Position numbers and translations under genes: made by a program
Notes under the pieces: model-generated
The model's input: the letters and a program-made list of their open reading frames with translations, nothing else
Told to the model about the DNA's origin: nothing
Database searches by the model: none
Part shown: piece by piece, positions 1 through 9,600 of the stretch
How the letters are laid out: every line of letters begins with the position of its first letter
Numbering within the stretch: position 1 is the stretch's first letter
NCBI GenBank assembly: GCA_022360055.1
Contig: JAKSDO010000238.1
Location: 1-55,445, forward strand
Length of the DNA: 55,445 bases
Source: Cytophagales bacterium
GTDB taxonomy: Bacteria; Bacteroidota; Bacteroidia; Cytophagales; Cyclobacteriaceae
Reading direction: 5' to 3'

Positions 1-721
1 AAATTATTAACTTAACGGGAAGTTGATTATCTGTGATTAACTTCTTTACTACATAAATCAGGAATGTATGGTTTTTTAATGCGATTAATCTGGAAACACT
101 GATCAGTGTATATTTTGATTTATTAGTCATTGAAGGTTGATCAAATCCTTTTTGTGGCCTAAACTCTTCTAGATTAATGGAATTTGGAATATAATGGATT
201 CTGGACCACATTTTTTTTGGGATTCGTTTTTTATAATATGCATCAATATCTTTTGATACGGTTATAAAGTTGAAACCGTACTTATTATATTTTCTTATCA
301 TTCTGCGTGTATCAATATACCGAGTAATTGATTTTTTAGAAAGTCCGTTAACTTTTGAGTTTAAATCAGGATAATGAAGATGAAAGTGGGATACATATGT
401 GGCATTAATATATGGTATTGACAATAAAAGTAAATCGGTCCAAAAAGAATGTGAATGAATTATTTGTGGAGCTAGTTTACTCAGTATTTTTTCAAGTTCT
501 GATGTAGATTTATTTTTTATTCCAAATAATGAATATTCTATAAAAGTATTTTCAGTTATATATATAATATCCAAACCTTTCGAAAGGTTAGAATAGAGAT
601 TCGAATCTGAGAATACAATTATACTTACTGAATGTTTTTTTTGTTGAATACTTGCAAGGGATAATACAATTCTTTCGGTACCTCCCTTATTTAACGATGG
701 TAATAAATGAACAATTTTCAC
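1..721 (-). CDS. GT4-type glycosyltransferase, C-terminus cut by window edge
   Basis: About 240 residues are visible before the window edge, with no stop codon. The start is GTG at 721-719, giving VKIVHLLPSLNKGGTER, a typical GT4 N-terminus with a glycine-rich loop. Later come PNSINLEEF and SVSRLIALKNHTFLI, which match the start of the GT4 nucleotide-sugar domain. The GTG overlaps the TGA of the upstream GT2 gene by four bases (GTGA), suggesting translational coupling. It is the last gene visible in the glycan operon that begins at 6181 and probably adds a sugar to the same cytoplasmic glycan. Donor and acceptor cannot be read from the sequence. Confidence 0.85.
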   Translation of the reverse strand, partial: MKIVHLLPSLNKGGTERIVLSLASIQQKKHSVSIIVFSDSNLYSNLSKGLDIIYITENTFIEYSLFGIKNKSTSELEKILSKLAPQIIHSHSFWTDLLLLSIPYINATYVSHFHLHYPDLNSKVNGLSKKSITRYIDTRRMIRKYNKYGFNFITVSKDIDAYYKKRIPKKMWSRIHYIPNSINLEEFRPQKGFDQPSMTNKSKYTLISVSRLIALKNHTFLIYVVKKLITDNQLPVKLII

Positions 722-1728
722 AGGAGATTAGAAAATGAAGCTTTTAAATAAAACTTAAACCTATTATATAATCCAATGTCAAGGAATTTTAAATCATCTC
801 GTGAAGCCATATAGATTTCTTTTCCAATTTTATACGAAGAGGTAAGAGAAAGCCAGAATTTGAACTTAATAAAGGATTTAAAAGCATTTGTTGATACGAT
901 ATTGAAATTTTCAATTTTATCAATATATCTAATTAATTCAATGCAATAAAAGAAGTCCTCAATTGAATGAAATTCCTTTTCATCAATAATATGTAGCAAT
1001 AATTCAACTTGTCTTTTGGGCAGTTGATTTTGAAATATTTTTTTTAAGTATTCAATTCTGAGATATTTGGTATTCTTTCTTTGGACATTTTGGAATTTTT
1101 TGCTTACGTTATTTTCGTGTGATCTTATAATGTACAAGAACTGAGAAAGATTTGAGAATTTTACATTTGAGGCAAAATCAATCCAAAGCTTATAATCTTC
1201 TGCATGTTTAAATGCGGAATTATAAGATACTTGGTTTTCAATAAAAATAGATTTTCGTATTATAGTAGTAGCATGAATTGGAACACACTTTTCAATTAAT
1301 TTAAGTTTTATATCAGTATCATTTATAGGCGGTTTATTCTTAAAATTGCGATTTCCGATAACTTTAGCCCATGAACCACATATTGATATTTCCTTATTCT
1401 TTTCCATAAAACTTAATTGTCTTTCAAATCGATATTGATTTGAGATATCATCCGCATCCATTCTTATTAGATATTTTCCTTTTGCAATCTCTAATCCTTG
1501 ATTTAATCTACATATTAGACCGAGATTTTGCTCTCCATCAATAAACTTAATTCTTGAATCTGAAAATCTTTTGATTACATTTACTGATTCATCTTCAGAG
1601 CCATCATTTATAATTATAAATTCAAAATCCTTGAAAGTTTGATTTAAAATGCTATCGATAGATTTTTTTAAATATTTTGCTGCATTGAAAGTTGGCATCA
1701 ACACAGAAATGAGTGGTGATTTGTTCAT
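718..1728 (-). CDS. GT2 family glycosyltransferase
   Basis: This is a 336-residue GT-A enzyme of family 2. The N-terminus SPLISVLMPTFNAAKYL and the NDGSEDES motif (41-48) form the nucleotide-sugar site, and the DxD-type metal site is MDADD at 90-94. The remaining 240 residues are a helical, poorly conserved acceptor region without clear membrane segments. It should transfer an activated sugar to a growing lipid-linked glycan in the cytoplasm. The ATG overlaps the TGA of the GT10 gene (ATGA), and its own stop overlaps the next gene, so the three glycosyltransferases are tightly coupled. The sugar is unknown. Confidence 0.9.
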   Translation of the reverse strand: MNKSPLISVLMPTFNAAKYLKKSIDSILNQTFKDFEFIIINDGSEDESVNVIKRFSDSRIKFIDGEQNLGLICRLNQGLEIAKGKYLIRMDADDISNQYRFERQLSFMEKNKEISICGSWAKVIGNRNFKNKPPINDTDIKLKLIEKCVPIHATTIIRKSIFIENQVSYNSAFKHAEDYKLWIDFASNVKFSNLSQFLYIIRSHENNVSKKFQNVQRKNTKYLRIEYLKKIFQNQLPKRQVELLLHIIDEKEFHSIEDFFYCIELIRYIDKIENFNIVSTNAFKSFIKFKFWLSLTSSYKIGKEIYMASRDDLKFLDIGLYNRFKFYLKASFSNLL

Positions 1729-2672
1729 TTTAACCTTATCGTCCTTCTTCTTAGCCTTGTGAATAACGAATCTTTTCCGGGATTTAATGGTATAATATTT
1801 TTATGGAGAGAAGCATCTTTCTGAAATCCAGGAAGCCGATTTATTTCATGATAAATAAAAGGATAAAGTTGATACTTATATAAGATTAGGTTTCGAGATT
1901 GAATAATGAAATCTAGATTTTTTTGCCAGCTATTATTGATAATGGCTTTTTGGATGGTTTCATAAGATTGATTTAAATTTTGTATATCAATTTGAATGAA
2001 TGATTTTTCTGGAAAATAATCACTAATATTTGTACAACCATAATAAATTGGCATGGTATAACATAAAAATGCATCAGATATCTTTTCGGTCCAATAGTGA
2101 GCCCCATTATAATTTTCTATTGCCAAAGTATACTTATACGAATTTAGTCCATCTTCTTTCTTTTTTAAATAATTGAACCCTCTCCCGTATAGATCGAAAT
2201 GGAGATTGGTTTCCATCAGTAGTTTCATGAATTCCAATCTTTTATTATGTCCAGGATATTTTTCTTTATTACTTGTGATCCAACTCAAATTATCGTGTTT
2301 TAACTCATAATTCAATTTCATTGATATTAGTTCATCAAATGAATGGCTTACATGCCATGGAAGACATGTTTGTGAATTAATAATGTTTTTGTTTATTTGT
2401 TTCGGAAATTGGCAATAGACCCTATCGAAATATTTAAAATAACTAAAATCAATTCCACTCAAACGATAAGGAGGTTCTTGAACAATCAGCCATTTCCCAC
2501 CTTTTCTGCAATTGCATATAATTTCTTCAGTTGGTTTATTTATTACTATTAAAAAATCACAATCTCTAACCTTTTCGGTTGTAAAATATATATCGTTCCA
2601 GTGCTTCTTACCGTCTGGTAATTGTTTTTCAATAGCGGGAAAACTATAATTTGTATCTATTCTTACAAGCAA
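1725..2672 (-). CDS. GT10 family (alpha-1,3/1,4-fucosyltransferase-like) glycosyltransferase
   Basis: The 315-residue protein carries the GT10 C-terminal signature: YTLAIENYNGAHYWTEKISD (181-200) followed by AF-x5-PIYYG, matching the family pattern of an FEN-type motif, a TEK motif and a PxYYG motif. Conserved E186, E196 and K197 would contact GDP-fucose. Family knowledge suggests transfer of L-fucose, or a related GDP-sugar, to GlcNAc or Glc in a surface glycan. The start is TTG at 2672: no ATG lies between it and the in-frame TAA at 2690-2688. It begins 11 bases after the FkbM stop. No GDP-fucose synthesis genes are in the window, so donor supply must be encoded elsewhere. Confidence 0.85.
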   Translation of the reverse strand: MLVRIDTNYSFPAIEKQLPDGKKHWNDIYFTTEKVRDCDFLIVINKPTEEIICNCRKGGKWLIVQEPPYRLSGIDFSYFKYFDRVYCQFPKQINKNIINSQTCLPWHVSHSFDELISMKLNYELKHDNLSWITSNKEKYPGHNKRLEFMKLLMETNLHFDLYGRGFNYLKKKEDGLNSYKYTLAIENYNGAHYWTEKISDAFLCYTMPIYYGCTNISDYFPEKSFIQIDIQNLNQSYETIQKAIINNSWQKNLDFIIQSRNLILYKYQLYPFIYHEINRLPGFQKDASLHKNIIPLNPGKDSLFTRLRRRTIRLK

Positions 2673-2683
2673 ATCTGTTGATT

Positions 2684-3430
2684 CTAATTATTCCTAATTC
2701 CAGATATTGCACTCCAATGTCTTCCATCCTCCCAAGCAAGAAAACCCATATACCTAAGCTTTTTTACAATCATAGGAATATAGCATTTTTCGTGCACTTC
2801 TATGTTTATGGCATTAACTATAACTAGCCAATCAAGCGAAGAATCATTTTCAAAGATCTCGATTTCGGCGCCTTCAATATCCATTTTTAAAAAATCAATC
2901 TGTTGAATATTGTTCTTTTTAATTATCTCATCTATAGTTAAAGATTCAACTTGAATAGAAGCATGAGTATCATCTCCAATATGATAAGCATCAGATTTCA
3001 TACCACTCTTTTGATATGAAATTAACCCGTTTTTATACCATATTGCTTTATTTTCAACTATTACATCGTTATAGTTTTTAAGGTTCTTTTTTGCCTGAAT
3101 GTAATTTTCTCTGTCCAATTCATAACAGAAGATTTTAGCTTTTGGAAAAAGGATTTTGTAATGCAATGCAGAAAGCCCAATATTACTTCCCAAATCAAGT
3201 ATTGTACAATCAGAATTTATTTTAATTATTGGAATGTGGTATTGTCCAGCAAAAATCGAATTGAAAACATCAAGGTCTTCATTTTTGTTTTTTCTAATAT
3301 ATACCTTTTCGTTATTGAAATTTCTAAGCTTCAAATTATTCCAATTAAAAAAAATAAACTTCATCAAAGGAAATATACCTATCTCTTTAGTCGCCAACAG
3401 GTATTTATAAATTGTATGTTTAAGCGGCAT
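2684..3430 (-). CDS. FkbM family SAM-dependent methyltransferase
   Basis: A 248-residue protein with the SAM-binding motif ILDLGSNIGLSAL (about residue 78 onward), an acidic residue after the next strand (CYELD), and the FkbM hallmark FLKMDIEGAE. FkbM enzymes O-methylate sugars or polyketides; in a glycan export operon the likely substrate is a sugar hydroxyl, often capping a chain. ATG at 3430 is preferred over the TTG one codon upstream. It lies 27 bases after the second FkbM gene in transcription order. The two FkbM proteins are not close copies, so they may methylate different positions. Confidence 0.88.
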   Translation of the reverse strand: MPLKHTIYKYLLATKEIGIFPLMKFIFFNWNNLKLRNFNNEKVYIRKNKNEDLDVFNSIFAGQYHIPIIKINSDCTILDLGSNIGLSALHYKILFPKAKIFCYELDRENYIQAKKNLKNYNDVIVENKAIWYKNGLISYQKSGMKSDAYHIGDDTHASIQVESLTIDEIIKKNNIQQIDFLKMDIEGAEIEIFENDSSLDWLVIVNAINIEVHEKCYIPMIVKKLRYMGFLAWEDGRHWSAISGIRNN

Positions 3431-3457
3431 CAATAGTTATCTTTTTGTATACGACAT

Positions 3458-4090
3458 TTATTTCTTAACGTAGAGTTCGTCACACTTAAAAGTATGTACT
3501 AGCTCATAACCAAAATTGTATAAATGATTTTTGAAAAAGTCATTTTCATAATTGTTTTCAATTGAAATTGCTTTTATGTTGTATTTTAAAAAATCTATTG
3601 AAACCAAGATTGCTTTCTCGTTTCCTTCAGTATCAATTGATACATAGTCTATATCCAATCTTTCATCATTTTTAAATAATTCATCAAACTTTATGCAATC
3701 AGTCTTCAAAATATTTGTTGATCCTCCATGCCTGTTTATTTCATTTTTAATTCTGGTTTTATGCCTTGAATCGTAACGCGAATCGATACCGCTTAACATA
3801 TCAGAATATCCGTTTATTTGCAAAAAATCTGCCTTACCATTAAAATCACTTACACACTTATTAATACAAATGCATTTACGGTTTTTAACTAACTTATCAA
3901 ATGAGACAGGATTAGGTTCTATACATATACCGGTCCACCGCCTGTATTTTTCAAAAAAATAAGTATTACTTAAAGTTTTTCCATCGTAAGCTCCAATTTC
4001 AACAAAAAATCCCTTTCTCCTTTTTTTAAAAATCTTTTTATCCAAAAACTTATCCTGACCATATTGACTATAGTATGATTTAAAAAGCAT
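3458..4090 (-). CDS. FkbM family SAM-dependent methyltransferase (second copy)
   Basis: This 210-residue protein begins MLFKSYYSQYGQDKFLDK, then GFFVEIGAYDGKTLSNTYFFE (SAM site), ICIEPNP and VSIDTEGNEKAIL, which is the FkbM D-x-E-G motif in the form DTEGNE. The SQxGQDxFL start with VEIGAxDG is a recognised FkbM subgroup often found next to glycosyltransferases. ATG at 4090 is preferred over a TTG at 4099 because it starts two bases after the stop of the Wzt-type ATPase gene. It probably methylates a sugar of the exported glycan. Methylation at the non-reducing end is a known way to stop chain growth before ABC export, but that role here is inference. Confidence 0.87.
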   Translation of the reverse strand: MLFKSYYSQYGQDKFLDKKIFKKRRKGFFVEIGAYDGKTLSNTYFFEKYRRWTGICIEPNPVSFDKLVKNRKCICINKCVSDFNGKADFLQINGYSDMLSGIDSRYDSRHKTRIKNEINRHGGSTNILKTDCIKFDELFKNDERLDIDYVSIDTEGNEKAILVSIDFLKYNIKAISIENNYENDFFKNHLYNFGYELVHTFKCDELYVKK

Positions 4091-4092
4091 GA

Positions 4093-5316
4093 CTAGCAAA
4101 CTATTGATGAAAAATTTAAGTCTACAATACCCCTAGCAGATTTTGAATATTTTAGAAAATCAGAATTTCTGGGTAATATTTTAATCTCAAGCAGGTCATT
4201 GAAATTTCCATGACAAAGGTTAGAATAAATAAAAATGCCAATTTTATAAGTACCTTCAATCAATGGTAAATTATTAATTGCCCCTTTTATACTAACATTT
4301 TGTGATATTTTAGATCTCTCAAATAAATCATTTGATCTTAGGTCAACTATTCCAACTCTAACATAATTATCATCGAATATCAAAAGTGATAAATCGGTAA
4401 TATGGTTAATAGAATTGCTTTCAATGTTTAGATTGAACTCAACAACTTCATTGGTCCTTAATTCGTTTTCCTTTAATGAAAATGAGTTAAGTATAACAGA
4501 TTTGTTTAAAGGATAATTCTCGATATATTTATTTCCTTGATTATTATTGGATAAAAACTCGTGGTATTTTTCAATTACTGCATCCGACTTATCAGAGTAA
4601 ACAGCTTTACCTTCGTTAATCAAAATAGCTCTATCGCATAATTGTGAAACTGCTCTCATATTGTGACTAACAAATAATACTGTCCTTCCCTGGCCGGTTA
4701 CATCCTCCATTTTTCCCAAACATTTTTTTTGGAATTCAGCATCTCCTACGGCCAAAACTTCATCAATTATTAGAATTTCCGGTTCTAGATGAGCTGCTAC
4801 TGAAAAGGCCAATCGAACTTTCATGCCACTGCTATAGTGTTTTACTGGAGTATCAATGAATTCTTCCACTCCGCTAAATGTTATGATTTCGTCAAATTTG
4901 GATTTGATTTCAGCTCTTCGCATACCCAAGATGGTACCATTTAAGTAAATGTTCTCTCGTCCTGTCAACTCAGGGTGGAAACCAGTACCTACCTCCAGCA
5001 GACTACCAACTCTACCATGGATTTCAAATCTTCCTGTGGTTGGTTTTGTAATTCGACTAAGTAATTTTAAAAGTGTGCTTTTCCCAGCACCATTCCTCCC
5101 TATAATGCCAACAGCTTCTCCTTCATTAATTTGAAAGGAAATATCCTTTAGCGCCCAAAATTCCGATTCCCTATCTTCATAGAACTTATTATTAGTTGTT
5201 CGTAGCTTCAAAAGCGTCAGGAAATTTGAAAAGGTTTCCCTCATCTCTGCCGATTTTCTGCGACCTATCTTATATCGCTTTCCAATTCCTTCTACTTTTA
5301 CTAGACTATCACTCAT
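4093..5316 (-). CDS. wzt: Polysaccharide ABC exporter ATPase with C-terminal glycan-binding-like domain (Wzt type)
   Basis: The 407-residue ATPase has Walker A GRNGAGKS (73-80), signature YSSGM (161-165), Walker B ILIIDE (181-186) and an H-loop histidine at 218. The region from about 255 onward is a beta-rich Wzt C-terminal-type domain, which in homologues recognises the finished or capped glycan before export. The N-terminal extension before the first strand is typical of the O-antigen/teichoic acid (Wzt/TagH) subgroup. It acts with the permease 13 bases upstream. A C-terminal domain plus two FkbM methyltransferases in one operon fits chain-end-dependent export, though the modified group is unknown. 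Confidence 0.93.
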   Translation of the reverse strand: MSDSLVKVEGIGKRYKIGRRKSAEMRETFSNFLTLLKLRTTNNKFYEDRESEFWALKDISFQINEGEAVGIIGRNGAGKSTLLKLLSRITKPTTGRFEIHGRVGSLLEVGTGFHPELTGRENIYLNGTILGMRRAEIKSKFDEIITFSGVEEFIDTPVKHYSSGMKVRLAFSVAAHLEPEILIIDEVLAVGDAEFQKKCLGKMEDVTGQGRTVLFVSHNMRAVSQLCDRAILINEGKAVYSDKSDAVIEKYHEFLSNNNQGNKYIENYPLNKSVILNSFSLKENELRTNEVVEFNLNIESNSINHITDLSLLIFDDNYVRVGIVDLRSNDLFERSKISQNVSIKGAINNLPLIEGTYKIGIFIYSNLCHGNFNDLLEIKILPRNSDFLKYSKSARGIVDLNFSSIVC

Positions 5317-5329
5317 TATCGATCAATAC

Positions 5330-6181
5330 TCAAATTATATCAGCCATTATTTCCTCAACCCTTTTAAAATATATTAAGCCGCTAATAAACAAAAGCAGTA
5401 TTACAATGATTGACATAAATAGATATATACCAGGAGGATTGCCTCCAAACAAGCTCCATCTAAAGCCTTCAATTAAACCTGCCATTGGATTAAGATTATA
5501 AAGAAATTGATATTTATCGGGTACCAATCTACCTGGATAAGCAACCGGAGTAGCATACATGCCAAACTGAATTAAAAATGGTATTATGTGATGAAAATCT
5601 CTATACCTAATAGTTAGAGCACTTAACCATATTCCAAATGATAATGCTGTAACTATATTTAACAAAATAAAAAGAGGAGCAAAGATCAAATTGGTCGACG
5701 GCGCAAAACCATACACTAAAAAGAGTACTACTAGCATCAATAATGCTAATCCAAAATCTACAAATCCAACGATTGCTTTACTTAAGGGTATCACTAAGCG
5801 AGGAAAGTATATCTTCTTAATCATTTCTTGAGCGCCGATCACACTGTTTCCAGATTGACTAAATACAAAACTAAAGTATGTCCACATTGAGATACCACTG
5901 ATAGCAAATAGCGGATATGGAATATCTTGAGTATCTACTTTGACAATCATTCCAAAAATCAAAATGAATATCATCAAGGTTGCTAGTGGCTGAAGGATTG
6001 CCCAGATTATTCCAAGAAACGTTTGTGCATATCTAACTCTTAAATCTTTATAGGCAAGTATATAAAAAAGATCACTATAATTTTTTAAATCCTTAAAACC
6101 AATTCTTAAAGAATTTCGCTTAGAATCTACTACTATTTTTGACAAACCATTCATTTGGTATCTCAGTATGAATAAGGGCAT
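5330..6181 (-). CDS. wzm: Polysaccharide ABC exporter permease (Wzm type, ABC-2)
   Basis: This 283-residue ABC-2 permease has about six hydrophobic segments and the N-terminal amphipathic pattern LFYILAYKDLRVRYAQTFLG-IIWAILQPL, typical of Wzm/TagG. It would form the inner-membrane channel for lipid-linked glycan with the Wzt-type ATPase. It is the first gene of the minus-strand operon; a TAnnTTTG-type box (TAATTTTG) lies on the minus strand at 6230-6223. Start ATG is at 6181; a second in-frame ATG ten codons in is possible. Together with the ATPase it defines the locus as ABC-dependent rather than Wzx/Wzy. Confidence 0.93.
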   Translation of the reverse strand: MPLFILRYQMNGLSKIVVDSKRNSLRIGFKDLKNYSDLFYILAYKDLRVRYAQTFLGIIWAILQPLATLMIFILIFGMIVKVDTQDIPYPLFAISGISMWTYFSFVFSQSGNSVIGAQEMIKKIYFPRLVIPLSKAIVGFVDFGLALLMLVVLFLVYGFAPSTNLIFAPLFILLNIVTALSFGIWLSALTIRYRDFHHIIPFLIQFGMYATPVAYPGRLVPDKYQFLYNLNPMAGLIEGFRWSLFGGNPPGIYLFMSIIVILLLFISGLIYFKRVEEIMADII

Positions 6182-6600
6182 GGATTAAAGCTTAGTTACA
6201 AAGGCCACACCAAATACGGTTTCAAAATTAGTAAAAAACTTGTATTACCTAGGGGCAAACTAATCATCTTTCAAAATTGAAGAACATTTCGAAATTAAAA
6301 TTTAGCAGGTAATATCTCGTATCTATCCGAATTTGAAAATATTAATAATGCAGCAGAAATTTTTTACGTTTGTAACCTTGATATAGATTAGACTTGTAAT
6401 CATCATTTTTATTGATTGTTTACTTATGTTCATCTCTTAGTTGTGGTCAGTGAAATTGTTTTAATACACGGAACTTACTTTTCTAAGCAGTTCTCAATTA
6501 AAAATCATGACAAATTATTTTTTGTTACAAGTGCTTAGGTTATACAAATTGGTCACCATAGCCTACTTTTCTATATTTACATTGTAAATAGGTTGATTTT
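6182..6600. promoter_or_regulatory. Divergent intergenic region with promoter-like boxes for both directions
   Basis: This 419-base gap separates the minus-strand glycan operon from the plus-strand PKD gene. On the minus strand TAATTTTG (plus 6223-6230) fits the Bacteroidota -7 box TAnnTTTG about 40 bases before the wzm ATG. On the plus strand TTG at 6549-6551 lies 20 bases before TATATTTA at 6572-6579, one mismatch from the box. The sequence is strongly AT-rich and I see no coding region or hairpin that stands out. Confidence 0.5.
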
Positions 6601-9600
6601 ATGAGGTTTTTAAAAATCATTTTTATTACAGTAAAGATCAAATCAAGTTTTTTTTTACTATTAAACGGACAATGTCCCACGGCCGATTTTATGGTTCAAG
6701 ATACAGCCTGCATTAGTGAAAGCCTTATTATTCAAAATAATTCAGTCAATGGTATAAATTACGAATGGGATTTTTGCGCTGGAGATTTCATAAACCCTCC
6801 GCACTTAAGCAGTATAACTTCAATAAATCAGGCAAGAGTTCCCACTGCTATAAGTTTAAAAAAAGATCAGTCGGAATGGATTGGATTTATCAGTTCCAGA
6901 GATAACAATAAACTATTTAGGCTAGAATTTGGACATGATATGAATTCTGTTCCGATTGTCATTGATTTGGGTGATTTAAATGGATTTTTAAATGGACCAA
7001 AAAATCTGGAACTAATAAAAACTGAAAACGGTTGGTATGGCTTTCTAATTAACTTTTTAAATTCACATTTACTCCGGTTACATTTTGGTAACTCGCTTAA
7101 AGATATTCCAACTGTTGAGGATTTAGGTACGTTTGAAAGTTTTGATAAGCCAAGGGGATTAAAAATAGAAAGAGACGGAGAAGATTATATCCTTATTGTG
7201 AGCAATTATGGCTCTAACAGCATCTCAATTCTTAATTTTGGCAATAACGTATCGAATAATCCGGATTTAAATTCCGACATAATAAATATTAATTCTATAT
7301 CTGGCACTAATGGCATTTTTGGAATTGATATCGACAAAGCATGTGGTAAGTGGTTTGGATTATTTACTTCTTTCAGAAATAAAAAAGTATTTCAATTAGA
7401 ATTCGGCAATTCGTTATTTTCTACTCCAACTATTTCTGAACTAGCTACTTTAACAAGTAGTCCCACTGAAATTAAAATTATTGTTGAAGGTGGTCGTTTC
7501 TACAGTCTGTTTCCAACCGATAATGGACAATTGTATAAGTTGGATCTGGGAAAGATGTTAAATCATAGTTCTCCAAAATTATATAATTGGGGAAATTTTG
7601 AAGGGCTTTCAAATATATATGGATTTGATATAGTTCACGACAATTCAATTTGGAGAGCCTTTGGAATAGATTGGAGTTCAAGAACTTTATACAGATATTC
7701 GTTCGAAACTAATTGTTCAATTGATAATCCAATTCAATTTACCACCAACCCTAAACAAATTACTTACAATGCGTCCGGTAAATTTTTTATAAGCCTAAAA
7801 GTTGAAGGTACTGCCGGAGATATTTCGACAATTGCAGATAGTATATTCATAAAAACAGAAGTTTCGCCAATCATTTCAATCAATTCCGAAAACTTCTGTA
7901 TTACTAGCGAAAACAATTTTTATTGCTCAGATGAAAATAATATGAGCATTACGTCTTGGTCTTGGAACTTCGGCGATGGTATTGGCACCTCTATTCTCCG
8001 AAACCCATCGTATCAATACCAAAATCCTGGAGATTATACAGTTACATTGAACGTAGAAGCGGAAAATGGATGCACCAAATTCATAAGTAAATCTATTTCA
8101 ATTTATGATCCTCCAGTGGCAAATTTCTCTCATCCATCAACAATCATTTGTTCGAATGATAATATCAATTTTGCCAACGAAACGAGCTTTAACGGTCCTG
8201 ATTCGATCTTGTCGTATGAATGGAATATGAATAACGAGAAAGTATTAAATGAAAAAGATGCTGATTATACATTTAGCACAGGTGGTGATAAATCTATATC
8301 GCTCATTGCATCGATACCCGGATGTTCTTCTGAACTGACAAAAACGATTAGTATTGCTCCCGGCCCGAATACAAGTTTTTCTTTTACAGGCACCTGCCTA
8401 TATGATGAATTCTCATTTACGAACACCACCACGGGCGATCACATCACTACATATCAATGGGACTTTGGGGATGGATATTTTTCTACCTTAGCATCTCCAA
8501 TACACAGTTTTGAGTCCGGAGGCAATTACATTGTAAGCCTTACTGCCTCTAATTCATACGGTTGCAACAATACCCTGGAGCAAGTGGTCCCGGTGCGGTT
8601 TACTCCCAATCTGAACTTTGTAAACGACCTCGCGTGCTCCGGGAAATCCGTTACGTTGTTTGATCAATCCTCGGTGACCGATGCAAATATCTCTGAGCAC
8701 TACTGGTCATTAACCAATCACCAAACAGGTTACAGCCAATCCGGTTCAGGGCCTGCGCCGACGTTTTTGCTTACCGAACATGGTGCATATGAAGCAATGC
8801 TAATCGGCGCAAGCAACTATGGATGTCTGGATACTTTAACTCGGAATATCAACGTCTACCAATCTCCTGTAGCGGACTTCACATATAAAAATACATGCTT
8901 TGGAGATTCGTCGTTGTTCGTTCCTCAGGCGGAGCTGGCGCCGGAAACAGAGCTTTTAAGCACCGACTGGCTTATCGACGGAACTTTGTTTTCACAAAAG
9001 GATGTAAAATATAAATTCCCAAATCACGGAGAATATAAAGTGGAATTGTACATTCGTTCCAGCAATTTATGTTCCGATAATGTTTCTAAGGTAATTGCGA
9101 TCCACCCCTTGCCGGATATTGATTTCGTCTTGAACGCATTTTGTGAGGATCAATTGGTCTCGGTCAATGCAATATCCGATTCACAGAACGATCCCGTGGC
9201 ATCATTCAATTGGCTTATCAACGACAAACCCGTTTCAGATCAGGAGTCTTTTCAATATGAATTTCAAAAGTCGGGTGATTATAATCTTTCCCTTAATGTT
9301 ACCACACAGAATAATTGCTTTGCTTCGCTCACCAAAAATATCCGAATAAATCCGGGCCCTACTTCGAACTTCGATGTTTTCCCCTCGACCGGCGCAAGCC
9401 CGCTCAATGTTCAATTTACCGACAGATCGAAAGGAGCCCAACAGATTTCATATTCATTCAGTCGGCTCAATGATGATGTTAGTTTTGAGCCTGATCCGAC
9501 TTATACCTATTATGAAATCGGAAGTGAGATCGCCACCCAAATTGTCGAAAATGAATACGGTTGCACAGATACTTCAACCCAATTGATCGATGTAGTGATT

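Noticed and set aside
3161-3436. Plus-strand 91-codon frame
   Set aside because: It lies wholly antisense to the FkbM gene, which has clear motifs.
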